Assembly: GCA_051453625.1 (NCBI GenBank)
Contig: JBOZIK010000001.1
Coordinates: 109,795,928 to 109,859,927, forward strand
Source of the DNA: Welwitschia mirabilis
Lineage: Eukaryota; Gnetophyta; Gnetopsida; Welwitschiales
Direction: 5' to 3'
Length of the DNA stretch: 64,000 nucleotides
In this document: positions 47,725 to 59,410 of the stretch, piece by piece
How positions within the stretch are numbered: the stretch's first letter is position 1
How the letters are laid out: every line of letters starts with the position of its first letter
Program-made: the position numbers and the translations under genes
The notes under the pieces: model-generated
What the model was told of the DNA's origin: nothing
Databases searched by the model: none
The model's input: the letters and a program-made list of their open reading frames with translations, nothing else

Positions 47725-48600
47725 TTACATCACACATGAGTTCAAAGTCCTTATTCCAATTGGAACACATGATAATAGGTTTAAAAGAAATGTTTTAGTT
47801 AAGAGTTTTAAATTCAAATTGATATGAATCATTCCAATCAAGTTTAACATCTTTTTTAAGTAAAAAGTAAAGTGGTTTCTGAATTTTAGCATAATCATGA
47901 ATAAAATGATAATAGAAAGGAGTATGATCAAAGAATGATCTAACTTTTTTGATATTAGTTAAAGGGATAAGGTTTTTAATGATATTAAATTTTGTAGAAT
48001 TCATCCTAATCCCTTCCTTTGAAATGTAATATCCTAAAATAATTCCATAGTTAATAAGAAGAAAACTCTTTTTTTGACTCAAATGTAAGTCGCTCTCTAT
48101 ACATCGATTCAAAACTTTTTATAATATTTCTATCATTTGTTGAAAAGTTTAATAAAGATGGAGAAGTTATCCATAAAGATTTTAATAAAGTCATATATTA
48201 TATCAGAAAAGATTTCCAACATATCTCATTGAAAGGTTCCAAGGACATTGTAAATTCCAAAGGACATTTGTCTAAAAGCAAATGTTCCAAAGGGTAAGGT
48301 AAATATTATTTTGGCTTGGTCTTCACTTACTATACAAATTTGATTATAGCCACTATACCCATCAAAAAAACAATAATAAGCATGACCTTGGATCCTATCA
48401 AGAACTTGATCAATAAAGTAAAAGCAATGATCTCTTTTGGCTACTTTATTAAGTTTTCTAAAATCAATGCACATTCTCCATTTTTCTTTCTTTTTTGGTA
48501 CTACTATTAAAGCACTAATCCATTCACTATCTGCTATGGCATAAATAATTCTGACATCCATAAGTTTAATGATTTTATCTTTAATAATTTGTTGAATTTA
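47725..48600 (-). pseudogene. Athila-like reverse transcriptase and RNase H, copy 1
   Basis: The RT shows AIADSEWISALIVVPKKK, WRMCIDFRKLNK, CFYFIDQVLDRIQGHAYYCF, GYSGYNQI and LPFGTFAFRQMSFG (48561-48226, an uninterrupted 111-codon stretch). The HAYYC-DGYSGYNQI wording is typical of Athila. The catalytic box at 48166-48177 reads FMDN rather than FMDD, so the second Asp is lost by one G-to-A change. RT thumb and RNase H start follow (ILGYYISKEGI, FDHTPFYYHFIHDYAKI, KPLYFLLKKD; 48112-47795), after which the frame shifts. A second, diverged copy of the same region is at 49349-50130. Confidence 0.85.
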
Positions 48601-49248
48601 ATCTTCTTTGGGGTTGTCTAACTGGTTAGAATTATCCTCAAGATAGATTTTATGTTGAAATATGGAAAGCGGAATGGCATCTAAGTCTTTATGTGTCTAC
48701 GTGAAGGCATTTTTCTTTGAGTCTAATAGAGAGGTCAAATCCGATTTTTGTTGAGAAGTCAGAAGGTCACTAATTATCAGAGGTTTCATTTGATTTTTAG
48801 ATGAAAATATATATTTTAGACCTTTGGGTAATTGCTTAAGCACACAAGTGTTAAGTTGGGATGTCATCCCATCTATTGTGGGGACAACAAGTAGAGGACA
48901 ACATTTTTAAAAAGATTTTTCTATCAAAAGTAGATGTTAGATTTCTTTCTCATCTTTGAGAACTCCATTCTCAGATTTAAAACAATCTAATTCATTTGTG
49001 TTATCATACAAATTTGGCTCATATAGCATAGTAAATCTCTCTTTTAAGGGTCGATGTTGTAAAAATAAAGTTGGCCTCAAATCATCTTTAATGTTGAAAT
49101 CAATTCTTGTGTCCTTTTCAGCAGTATCAAAAAATGTAATGGTAATTTCTTTATTATCAAAGTGGTATCTCATCATTCCAAATTAAGTGTCAATGATATA
49201 ATGAGCTATAGCATAAAAGGCTCTTTCTAAAAGTAGTGGATACCCTCC
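48601..49248 (-). pseudogene. Gypsy protease-to-RT linker, copy 1
   Basis: An uninterrupted minus-strand stretch at 49176-48937 codes YHFDNKEITITFFDTAEK and then LDCFKSENGVL. This is the spacer between protease and RT in Athila-type polyproteins (F-x-F-x-N/D-K-E-I-T-F). The upstream end is lost in the gap at 49249. The same spacer is present in the second copy at 50450-50720. Confidence 0.6.
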
Positions 49249-49348
49249 NNNNNNNNNNNNNNNNNNNNNNNNNNNNNNNNNNNNNNNNNNNNNNNNNNNN
49301 NNNNNNNNNNNNNNNNNNNNNNNNNNNNNNNNNNNNNNNNNNNNNNNN
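49249..49348. other. Assembly gap (100 N) between two gypsy copies
   Basis: Sequence before the gap (about 47800-49248) is repeated, with clear divergence, after it (49349-50790). The gap joins two copies of the same pol segment. Confidence 0.95.
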
Positions 49349-50130
49349 CAAGTTGAGATGAATTGTTCTAGTCAAATTTAGTATTTTTTTTTTAGTAATA
49401 ATAAAGTGGTTTACAAACCTTGGCATAATCATGAATAAAATGATGATAGAAACTAGTATGACCAAGGAACGATCCAACTTGTTTAATATTAGTTAGAGGG
49501 CTAAGGTTTTTAATGATATCAACTTTTATAGGGTTCATCTTAATCCCTTCCTTTGAAATGTGGTGATCTAAAATAATTTCATATTTAACAAGAAGGAAAC
49601 TTTTTTCTAACTCAAATGTAGGTCACTTTCTATACATCAATTTAAGACTTTCTCTAATATTTCTATGATTTATTCAAAAGTTTCACCAAATATGGAAAAG
49701 TCATTCATAAATATTTTAATAGACATCTATGATGTTAGAAAAGATCCTCATCATTACTCATTGAAAAGTCCCAGGGGTATTACAAAGTTTAAAAAGCATT
49801 TATATAATGGAAAAGCTTCTAAACGGTGAGATAAAGATTATTTTAACTTGGTCTTTACTTGCTACGCAAACTTGATTATAGCTGCTATACCCATTAAGAA
49901 AATAATAGTATTCATGATCTTAGATTCTATTAAGCACTTGATCAAGACAGGGTCAAGTGTAATGATCCTTTTTAGTAACCTTATTAAGTTTTCTAAATAA
50001 ATGAACATTCTTCATTTTCCAACTTTTTTTAGAAATACTATTAAATAACTAGCCCAATCACTATTAAATATAGCATAGATGATCCTAGCATCCATAAGTT
50101 TAATAATTCTCTCTTTAACTACTTGCTTAG
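49349..50130 (-). pseudogene. Athila-like reverse transcriptase, copy 2
   Basis: It is homologous to 47830-48560 and much more decayed. The catalytic box at 49700-49711 reads FMND: here the first Asp is lost, a different change from copy 1. The thumb region (VLN.CIESDLHLS, FVNHFI, LDRSLVILVSI in mixed frames) follows. Fingers and palm (50110-49800) are recognisable mainly by DNA similarity to copy 1. It joins upstream to its own protease and gag, so this copy is continuous with the 5' end of the element. Confidence 0.65.
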
Positions 50131-51050
50131 GGGTTGGGTTGAGCCTTAATTAGGGTTACCTAATAGGCTTAGCATTATCCTCAAGGTAAATTTTGTATTA
50201 GACTATGAGAAAAAGGATGGTAGCTAAGTCTTTATGGGGTTCAAGAAAAGACATCTTCTTTAGAAGTTAAGAATGAGATCAAGTTAGATTCTTATTGAGG
50301 AATAAGAAGGTCACTTATTATTAAAGTTTTCTTTGGGTTGTTGGATAGAAAAATGTATTTCAGACCTTTAGGTAACTTCTTAAGTTCTAAATTGGGGTTT
50401 TCAATTGTCATCCTATCTATCATGGAACTGACAGACATGGAAAAACACTTTTCAAAAAGGTTTTCTAATAAGAAAACATGTTAAATTTTCTTCTAGTTAA
50501 AATATTTCTCATTCTCATACTCAAAATAGTGTATTTTAGTTAGGTTATCATATAAATTTGGTTTGTGTAGCATTATTAGTCTCTCTTCAATTGGGTGATA
50601 TTGTAAAAATAAGGTTGATTTAAGTTATTCTTCTAATTTAAACTCATCTCCTATTTATTTTTTAACAAAATCAAAAACTTGAATAATAAACTTCTTATTA
50701 GCTATATGACATTCCATCATTTTGCTTTGTGTGTTAATGATATAGTGGGCACTTACACAAAAGGATCTTTCTAAGAGTAGCAGATAACCTTCATCATGTT
50801 CTACCTTAATGATGACTACATCAATGGGGTAAAAAGCTTCCTCTATTTGGATGATTAGATCCTTAACAATTTCTAAGAGTTTCTTAATTAAAGTATTAGC
50901 CAATTCCAAGATAATTCATGTATGTTCTATTTTGTTTTCCTCCCCAAGTCTTTTAAATATGTGAAGAGGCATGATGTTTATATTCAATGTTATTGCCCTA
51001 GGATTTTTAAATTTAGGCTACTTTTTCATGACTAAGTTGGAAATATATGG
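50131..51050 (-). pseudogene. Gypsy protease, copy 2
   Basis: An uninterrupted 84-codon minus-strand stretch (50909-50655) holds the C-terminal half of the aspartic protease region: LIIQIEEAFYPIDVVIIKVE, then LLLLERSF where GRPF is usual, then YIINTQSK and MMECHIANKKFIIQVFDF. This is the V-x-FPxDFxVLxM ... LGRPFL pattern of plant gypsy proteases. The active-site DSGA/DLGAS segment upstream is not readable. Protease cuts the gag-pol polyprotein. The linker to RT (50450-50650) matches copy 1. Confidence 0.6.
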
Positions 51051-52934
51051 AGCAAGAAAAACTTTAATGGTACATTTTTATTTTTTCTTACTAGATCTTT
51101 CCACAACTTAGAGTATGTAGGATTTTGTTGTAAGATTTTTTAAAAAGATAAATTGATGTTTAGCTCTTGCATTAAGGTTTTCAAGTGCTTATCATAGGTA
51201 GGATTCATGTTTAACTTATCAAGCGAAGGAGTAGATGGTTTCTTCCGTTTGTTTTCTTATGAAGAATTTTTAGCGATGTCTTAGCATGTGATGTTGATGA
51301 GAAGTTATATGAGTTAAAAATTTCTACATCATCTTCTTCATTACTTTTTTTCATTATTTTTGAAATTTAAAACCTAATGGGTATGAGGTATTATATCATT
51401 TTCACTTCTCGTTAATACTTTTAAATCTTTATTAATTTCATTTAGGTTGGGTAAAGGTTGAGATGCAAGAGACCCTTGTGGTATTTGATTATAAAGCATC
51501 ATTTGTTAAGGCACATTCACTAAGTTTTCAATATTACTATTAGTTTTTTCATGCATCTTCTTCATTTCTTTTATGAAATAACTAAGTGAATCATTTTGAT
51601 TTTGTTGAATGTTGAGGTTATTTGATTGAAAGTTTAAATTCTTGAATCTATTTTCAAATAGTTTCCATTGTGATTATCCACCTAATATTTGTTGAAAGTG
51701 TGGTTGGCATTTAAAGTTAGGTGTTCTTTAGTTTAATGCATCTGCCTCCTTAAACATCTTCTCTTTACAAGTTGGTAATAATAAATACTCTTTAGTTGAA
51801 TTAAAGTTGTCTTCACAAATATCACATGTTGAAGTTATGTTTTCATCTTTTACTACCTTTACATCAACTATTAATTGAGTGTACTTCTTCAAAATGATAG
51901 TGAAATCTTTAATTAAGTTGGTTGAATCACCTCTCTCTTATTTGTTTTCATTTTTTACTTCCTTTAAATATTTTATAATTTATTCTATAGTTTGATTTTC
52001 CTTAGTGGATTTTGATCAAGTTTGACTTATCTCTAGTAGATTTTGTAATACATTTCATGCATCCTCTAAGACTAAGTTCATCAAGTTGCCATCATAAGAA
52101 AAGTCTAAAAGTTGTTTAATTTGATTATTTAATTAACTGTAGAAGGAATTAACTAATTCTTCTTTATGGAATTCATCAATAGGGTTGGAATGGATAGCTA
52201 TGATAAAACACTCATATGGTATGGCATAATCCTCATGAGGTTGCTGCTAAAAGTTGGTAACTTTCTTTCTTCTTTTTCTCATGGTAATTTCACTCAAAAA
52301 TCTTTCAATAAAAACTTTTTGCACTGACTTTATGATTTAAGGCTTTTATGTGAAATGGTTTTAAGCCAAAGTTTTACCTTTTCTCTAAGTGTGACAAGAA
52401 AAATACTCATGTAAGTATGATCACTAATGTGATTCTTTTTATTTCTTAAGGTAATCACAAGTTATGTAATGTCATTTAAATGTTGGAGAGGGTCTTCCTT
52501 AGGTTTCTCTAAAAATGTTGGATAGGAACTTAAATTTCTTAATTCTATACTAGTACGAATAGATAAACCAAAATGATATTGGATTTCATATGTTATACTA
52601 GCAATTAAATCTATAAGAGTAACATTTACATTTTAAGTAGAAGTTCCTATCATGATTGACATATTATATGAAGCAACTTATTTTTATTTTTGTGATGATT
52701 TCAACATAGATGAAGAAGAAATAACATGATCTACTTCTATGCTATAATTTCCTTTTCAAAATCTAATTCCAAAATAATAAAAGGAAAAAAATATTCTTCT
52801 TCAATTCTTAGAATTTACATACCTACAATGTGTGTACCTAGATATTGTTCAAAGTTTAATAATCCTTTCTTGATATTTTCTTCAATCAAGTTCCACTCTT
52901 TTTAATATTTCATCTTTCTATTAGAATTCACCAT
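51051..52934 (-). pseudogene. Athila-like gypsy gag
   Basis: It begins at the ATG at 52934 (start chosen by match with the gag at 1-293: KEWNLIEENIKKGLLN). A retrotrans_gag domain follows: SIELRNLSSYPTFLEKPKED (near 52540), LQHLNDIT, IFLVTLREKVKLWLKTIS (near 52370), then LKDF. C-terminal blocks QLLDFSYDGNLMNLVLEDA (near 52100) and, in the linker to protease, LQQNPTYSKLWKDLV (near 51130) are also clear. No zinc knuckle is seen. Stops are mostly changed Gln codons. Gag forms the particle; the length (about 620 codons with linker) is usual for Athila-type elements. Confidence 0.75.
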
Positions 52935-53378
52935 GTCCTTACATACTTTAGACAGTAAATAAAAATTGAAATAAAAAATAACTAACTATTATCCACCTAG
53001 TCGTGGAGTTGATAAGAGGAACAATGATCACAATAGTAGAAAACTAAAATTAGAGAAAAATTATTGTAACTAACAAAGAGACTATCATCCAGCTTTTCAT
53101 GGGGATAACAGAGAAGACAATAGACTTCTTATTACTGCTATTTAAGAGAAGAAAATTTGCAAGAAAAAAATTTAACTTAGAAATCCTGGACTATCACTTC
53201 TAGTATTGTAGGAATGACAAGAAGGATGACGATGATTTTTTAAAACTATGGAAAAATAAAAATTACTGAAATAAGCCTACTAACTACAATAAAAATGCAT
53301 TACTATTTTAAATAAATGACTTGAATTGAAATTCAAGGTATTTATCTAGATAATGATAATCCTCTAGCTCCTTGTAGC
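52935..53378 (-). other. 5' leader of the Athila-like element
   Basis: Untranslated stretch between the gag ATG and the primer-binding site. It holds CATC/GATGAC-type units at about 52985-53040, 53080-53125 and 53190-53235, as does the leader at 294-576. Confidence 0.45.
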
Positions 53379-53397
53379 CTTTTCCAACAAAGATGCT
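53379..53397 (-). promoter_or_regulatory. Primer-binding site, Athila type, decayed
   Basis: It lies in the same context as the site at 577-595: both have CC-TTG-TAGCCTT or GAAGCCTT before them and GATGCTAA at the end. The core is less well preserved than the first copy, and most mismatches are transitions. It stands six to seven bases from the LTR end. Confidence 0.5.
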
Positions 53398-53404
53398 AAA
53401 ACTT

Positions 53405-54738
53405 TGTAATATAGACAGGGGACAACCTGAATGAAGTAATCCATTGAAGGCATTAGGCTAGAAGCTAGAAAATCAATTTCATAAAGTATTTAAGTCCTTT
53501 ATATTTTCATAAATAATAATAAATAATAATGAAATATAATGCAAGATGAATTATGGTGAAATGTAATGGATGAAATGTAAGTGAGATGAGTTCTATTTGG
53601 ATTAAAATCCTTCTATTACAAGAATTAGACCTTATAACTTAGATCTATTAAGAAGAGTTCATCACTTATTCCTAACCAACGTAAACTATAAGAGAGGATA
53701 AATAAAATACAAAAAATATTAAATGGAATAAAGGAAATGCAATGCAAGTTCTAAACTAATAAATTCAACATTAACAAAAGTTTCCCTTATGATCTAAATA
53801 TACTATATAGCTATCATCAAATTATAATCAATTAAAATCATAAAGGACATTTATCCAATAATAGTAAAAAGAGTAATAAAATTAATTATCGACTTTACAT
53901 CCACTAATAATAAAGTAGCATCACCTTAGTAGAGGATAAACAGTTCAACACTAAGATAAAATTCTCTTTATAGCTACTAGATGGACTTCTTATCCTTCAA
54001 TCTTTTATCACAAAAATATCTGGTACAAAAGATAAAAAAGGAAGTAAAAGAAAGGGAGGGATTTATAGTTTTACATTAAAGCTCTAGAAGCTCAACCCTA
54101 GTAACCCATATAGGTTATGCAACCCCATTACACAAATAAGTCTTTCCATTCATACCAAAATAGGTATTGTCCTAAGTGTCATGGGGATGACAGAGAGGAT
54201 GATACTCCATGGAAAAAGGTCATCTGATAGATTTAGGTCCTACAATCAACTCTATAAATATCATTCATGTTAACATTGCTNNNNNNNNNNNNNNNNNNNN
54301 NNNNNNNNNNNNNNNNNNNNNNNNNNNNNNNNNNNNNNNNNNNNNNNNNNNNNNNNNNNNNNNNNNNNNNNNNNNNNNNNATGATACTCCATGGAAAAAG
54401 GTCATCTGCTAGCTTTAGGTCCTACAATCAACTCTATAAATATAATTCATGTTAACATTGCTATTGTCCTATATGTCATGAGGATCACAAAGGGGACGAT
54501 AAGTTTCTTTATCTTCTAGCTCAAAGGGAAATTAGTCTTCTACATGATTAATCTTTTCTTCAATGCATGAAGCATCAAAATAATCCTCTAATGACTTCAA
54601 ATATGCTAAGAATGGCATTTTTCATTGAACATCACATCAATTCTCCATAATCATAATAATTGCATCCAAACATGTATAAATGTCCTATAGAAATACTTGA
54701 AATACAACATTAAATTCCTACAAATTGGCATTGCAACA
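53405..54738 (-). repeat. Athila-like 5' LTR (interrupted by gap)
   Basis: It pairs with the LTR at 42604-43771. In element direction it starts TGTTGCAATGCC (plus-strand end 54738) and ends near 53405. It holds a 100-N gap (54281-54380) flanked by an 82-bp near-identical repeat. Without gap and duplication its length is about 1.15 kb, like its partner. CATGGGGATGACAGAGAGG units lie at 54170-54215 and 54465-54505. Confidence 0.8.
54281..54380. other. Assembly gap (100 N) with duplicated 82-bp flanks
   Basis: Bases 54199-54280 and 54381-54462 match at all but about three positions. The partner LTR at 42604 has this segment once, so the duplication is most likely an unmerged overlap, possibly between two haplotypes. 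Confidence 0.95.
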
Positions 54739-55289
54739 ATAATAAATTGAAAATTTTAAAATAATATAATAATATATTTTATATCTTGTTTACTTATTTA
54801 AATTATTCATAAATATGATTGGCATTCCATATTATCAATAAACATCTTCCTCTTTGTATTATATGATTAATAGATTCTATACATTATGAAATAACTAAGC
54901 ATACAAATAAGTATATACACTCTTATCTAGAACTAAGAATGATGATTGAGTAGATTTACTTTATGATGACTTTTATCTCCTAGAGATGTGTAATACCACT
55001 TGACTCATAACATAATGATTTTTTTTATTCACTGTAATTGAAAAGGCTTATCTCATTATGTCATATGATAACTTTAAAAATTATGAATTTAATATTTTAA
55101 TGCATGTCTTGAATTGATATTCATAACATATTAATTATTTTATTCATTGGACTTGAAGAGGTTCATATCATTATTTTACATGACAACTTTAAAGTTTGTA
55201 CATTTATTATTTTAGTGCATGTATTGAATTAAATTAAACATGCTTATTAGCCTATGAAGAATCAAGAAGGAATTAGCATAAGAAAATGA
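54739..55289. other. AT-rich spacer
   Basis: No coding or repeat signal is visible; two stretches with CATTATGTCATATGATAAC-like wording (55050 and 55165) resemble each other weakly. Confidence 0.4.
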
Positions 55290-55781
55290 TGTATGTAATT
55301 AACATTGCTAATTAAAGAAAGAAAATTAGTTATCCTAGTTAAGTGAATGTGTTATAAATCTTATGTCTCTTTTTGTACCTAATGTTACTTGTTACTCATC
55401 CTACTTATCAATGATAAATTATGTGATCCTATGATCTTGAATTATGTGTTTTTTGTTTATCTATATATAGAGATATTTTCTTCTCTTGCAAAATATGAGA
55501 TACTTTTCATCTTTCATGTAAGTTAATTTTATTATTTCACATTTCTTTCTTATCATTCTCTTGCTTGTGCATCTCAGATCTTAGAAGGTTGGATCTAAGA
55601 ATTCTTGAGCTTAGAACTTCATCAATCTTCATTTATTAAGGAATTACTAATCTTTCTAAATCTTCTTTACTCATATTATTTATATGATCTTTTATAAGAT
55701 TCTAATAGAGTAATTAAACATTTCATTTGGTTTTCATTTATTATTATCATAGCATTATCTTATAAAGATTATTTCCCTCCA
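55290..55781 (+). repeat. Probable gypsy 5' LTR (about 490 bp)
   Basis: It starts TGTATGTAATTAAC and ends TTTCCCTCCA. A primer-like TTGGTGCCAACC follows at 55782. A TATA box (TATATATAG at 55463-55471) lies about 310 bp before the end. A block of CTTAGAACTTCATCAATCTTC after it is typical of the transcribed part of plant gypsy LTRs. No partner LTR is found, so the left edge is a guess. Confidence 0.5.
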
Positions 55782-58560
55782 TTGGTGCCAACCAAAATGC
55801 TGGCGAGAAATGAAACATCTCTTATGCTTGGTAATGGAAGTTACTAATGGATGATTATGGCCAAGTAACTAGGGGTCCCTAGTAAAACTTGGGTATTCAT
55901 GTTTCTTTTGTATTAATATTCATATTTAATATTAAATTTTCTATCAATTATGCATCTAGATCAATCTTAATAAGGATAAAAGTTTGATCTTTAAAATCTA
56001 TTTTAGACTAGTAGTCTTTCATGAAAATCCTGAGGATCATTGTACCTATTTTGTGGATCTATTTTATTTTCTATACTTAATTGAATCAACAATATTTAGC
56101 TAATATATATGATAATTATTTAGATTAACTATGAATTTATTATTTTACTAATTCTATTTATAAGTAGTTGTAGAGTCTCTATTATGTTTATATAGCAAAA
56201 GTTAAATTTTTGAAAATAGGGGCAAAGGTTAAGAATAGTATAGCTTATTAAATAGTAAGTATAAACTAGTAAAATTGTTTCTATAAGTCTAGGATTATCT
56301 TATGTTTATATAAATTTAAAATAGTAATTTTTCTAATGTTTATTACTTTTTAAGAAAAATATTTTAAAAATAAGTTGAAAATAGATGCAGAAAATAGCAA
56401 GTAATTAATTACACTTTCTATAACTAATAGTCAAGCTATTTGAAATTTTAGGATCTTAGGTTGTAGAGAATTAAATAAAAAACTCAAAGTATTTTGAAAG
56501 TTATGGTCATTTTAGTATAGTAAGGTCTGACTATAATTTTGGTTAATTTAACAATTTTAACTTCAAATAATCACCTTAGAAATAATATTTTTAGAATCCC
56601 AAACTAACTTAAATTAATTTCTAATGATCCTATTTTGCATATATTCTATGGAAAACTACTATAATTTTTTCTTCATAATTAATTAATTACTAATTTCTAA
56701 TTACAATGTCTCTTGAAAGCCATAAAAACGTTATAATAACATATAAAATTATTAAAAATTATTAAAATAATATTATAAAGTAATTTAGGTAAATAAGTAT
56801 GCTCTTGTTACTAAGTTTAAGTTATATTATTTACATATAATACTTTTTAAGAAAAATACCTTTTTTTTTCCTTTTACCTAACTTTGAATATGTATGCTTA
56901 TAAGGATTCCCACCTTAGTTTTTTAAGTAACTTGAATAGTTCTTGATTTATCATTTATTTTTTTGACTTATGATATAGTTATATGAGTCTTACATAAATA
57001 ATTATATATTAATAACTCATCTTTGAGCTATATTTCCTTTTGTTTATCTCCATTCAATATAAGCATGATAAATTATCATATGAGTATGGAAGAATGCTTT
57101 GAGGATTATCATAGCTCTAGTATGAAATTAGTTTTTTCTTAAGTATATCTTTAAGATTTAATTTAATGAATTTTGAATATAATTATTATCATCATGAAAA
57201 ATAAGAATATTTCATCTATTTAGATTTTGATTACTATAATTCTAAACATAAAGATATTCTAGTATGTTTGTTTCTCTTTTGTATGATTGTTTTTATAAAA
57301 TAAATTCATTGATGTATGGAATTATTATAAATAGATAAATAATCCATTAAATATCCACATCATATAGAATTTTATTCATGCATTTATATGGTGTATTTAT
57401 TAAATCAAAAAAAATCAAAATAATTCTAATAATGATTATCCTTGTACTTGAGTTTCATCTACAAGGTGGGTTGCATTTCATTTTTTTTATAATGCCCTTA
57501 TGTAAGTGGATTTGATCATCACTCACCTATACTACCCATGTATAAACTTACTTTGACTTAATCTACTAAGCCCTTATCATAAATAGATGTTACACCATCC
57601 AAAGATGTTTTAAGAAAGTGGGGGTTACTTGTAAGCATCCAACCATCTCATGTATCATTTGTTATGTGTATTGGAGATATATCAAGATGAAGTATAAGCC
57701 TATGAAGTTGAGCCTAGTCATATTTGTATAGTTTAAAACACTCAAATTTTTTCCTTAGAAATCAATATTTTAAAGGAATTTAGATATGACTACTTAAAGA
57801 TTATTAAATAATAACGCTATCATAACTAAACAAGAAGTAAAAAGGGAAAATAACTCATTTTTCCTACAACTTGTGGTTCAAAAAAAGTAGGAAAAGTTCC
57901 CACAAGCTATGAGTATAAATAGAAATGGGCAAAAGTAACCACCTCATTAACCACACTAGTAAATGAAAGTATAAGAAGAAGTTAAACTTTATAAGTGCTA
58001 ATAAAGAGCATTGTTGGATTATAAGAATATGGAATTCTTATAAGCATATTCATAAATTATAAGAAAAGAAGATAACAGAGAGCATGAGTAATACCATTTG
58101 TAATATATTTTTGAAGCAAGAAAAAAGTATATAATCTTGACTCTAAGAAAGATGGTATTTCAGAAGTTAAAAATGTTAATCTTATTAGCCTATGTAATCC
58201 CTTGTATAATAGGTTTCTAAAATTGTAGTCTACATAGTAAGAGTCTTCATCTATTTGGTAGTTAGTGAAAATCAATCATGCTCTATTGAAAAGTGCTTTA
58301 TTTAAATATATAAAATCCTTAATCCTAAAATATCATTATTTTCTTAAAACAAAAGATGAGATTAATTTTAAACTAGATATAGAAAAAGCTTCTAGTAAAA
58401 TGTCATGGAAGACTTTAGAAGTCATCCCAAATATAGATGAACATGAAACTTTTCAAAAATATATAAAAAAAGTACATACAAATATATAATTCTTTAAAAA
58501 AATTAATTAATAGATACTTGGTAAAATAAAAACCCATGACTACCAAAAGATAAGTTAAAA
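55782..58560. other. AT-rich region after the probable LTR, no gene recognised
   Basis: If the LTR is a 5' LTR, gag should lie here, but no gag motif can be read. Open frames at 58057-58275 (-) and 58265-58489 (+) show no known domain; the latter could be a gag remnant of the copia element that follows, without positive support. Confidence 0.35.
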
Positions 58561-58569
58561 GATAAACAT

Positions 58570-59410
58570 ATAAGCTAAACATTGCTATATGTGATATGTA
58601 TCATAGAGTGAAACAGACTCATGTTATTTTTCCCATTAGTTAGAATGAGAGTGCTTCTTCATTTGAAATTATACATGTCGATATTTGAAATCCTTATAAT
58701 GAACATTCATCTTGCAGTGCTTATTATTTTCTCACTGTGGTTGATGACTTTACTCGAGCTATTTAGACTTTCTTAATGGTTGAAAAAAGTGAAACTAAAA
58801 AACTCATATAGGACTTTGTTAAAAAGGTTAAAACATAGTTTAATAAGGTTTTAAAGTATATATGCAATGATAATGAGTAGGAATTTCAATCCATACTAAT
58901 GTTGAGTTTTTACAAAGAGAATGGAATCTTGCACCAAAAAACTTGTGTTAACACCCCACAATAAAACAAGTGAGTAGAGAGAAAACATAGGTACATACTT
59001 GAGATGGCAAGAGTGTTACAATCTTAGGGCACTCTTCCAATCAAGTTTTGGGGAGAGTGTGACTTAGTGATGATGTTCTTGATTAATCGCATTTCTACTA
59101 TTAAGTTATTGGGAAAATCTCATTATGAAAACTTTTTAGATCACAAACCAATATATGAACAAATTTACATGATTTGGATGTTTATGCTATGCACATTATC
59201 ACCAAGGGAAAAAGATAAGTTTGGTCCTAGGAGTCGAAAATGTGTCTTTATTAGTAATCCTCATGGGAAGAAGAGATGATGGGTTTACAAATTCGAAAAG
59301 AAAGAATTTATCATTTCTCATGATGTGATATTTTATGAAGATGTATTTCCATTCATTGAGATGAAATAGCCAGATACGATTGAGGAGAGAGATGTGACCT
59401 CTCCATGGAC
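58570..59410 (+). pseudogene. Ale/Retrofit-like copia integrase
   Basis: It starts within the zinc-binding end of the GAG-pre-integrase/integrase HHCC region (CDMYHRVKQTH, near 58590). IIHVDI with a Trp-to-stop follows, then YYFLTVVDDFTRA (near 58722) and CNDNE.EF (near 58868), the second catalytic Asp with a Trp/Gly-to-stop. NTPQ with stops and VERKHRYILEMARVL (near 58972) carry the third acidic residue. The C-terminal part at 59067-59279 is open (LINRISTIKL, DKFGPRSRKCVFISNPHGKK) and runs into ISHDVIFYEDVFPF. Frame changes occur near 58965 and 59278. Upstream gag and protease are not seen. Confidence 0.75.

Noticed and set aside
48956-49186. 76-residue plus-strand frame
   Set aside because: Antisense shadow of the gypsy protease-RT linker on the minus strand.
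42531-54743. Target-site duplication around the Athila-like LTR pair
   Set aside because: The left LTR edge is blurred and the flanking 5-mers I could propose do not match; the element is also chimeric.
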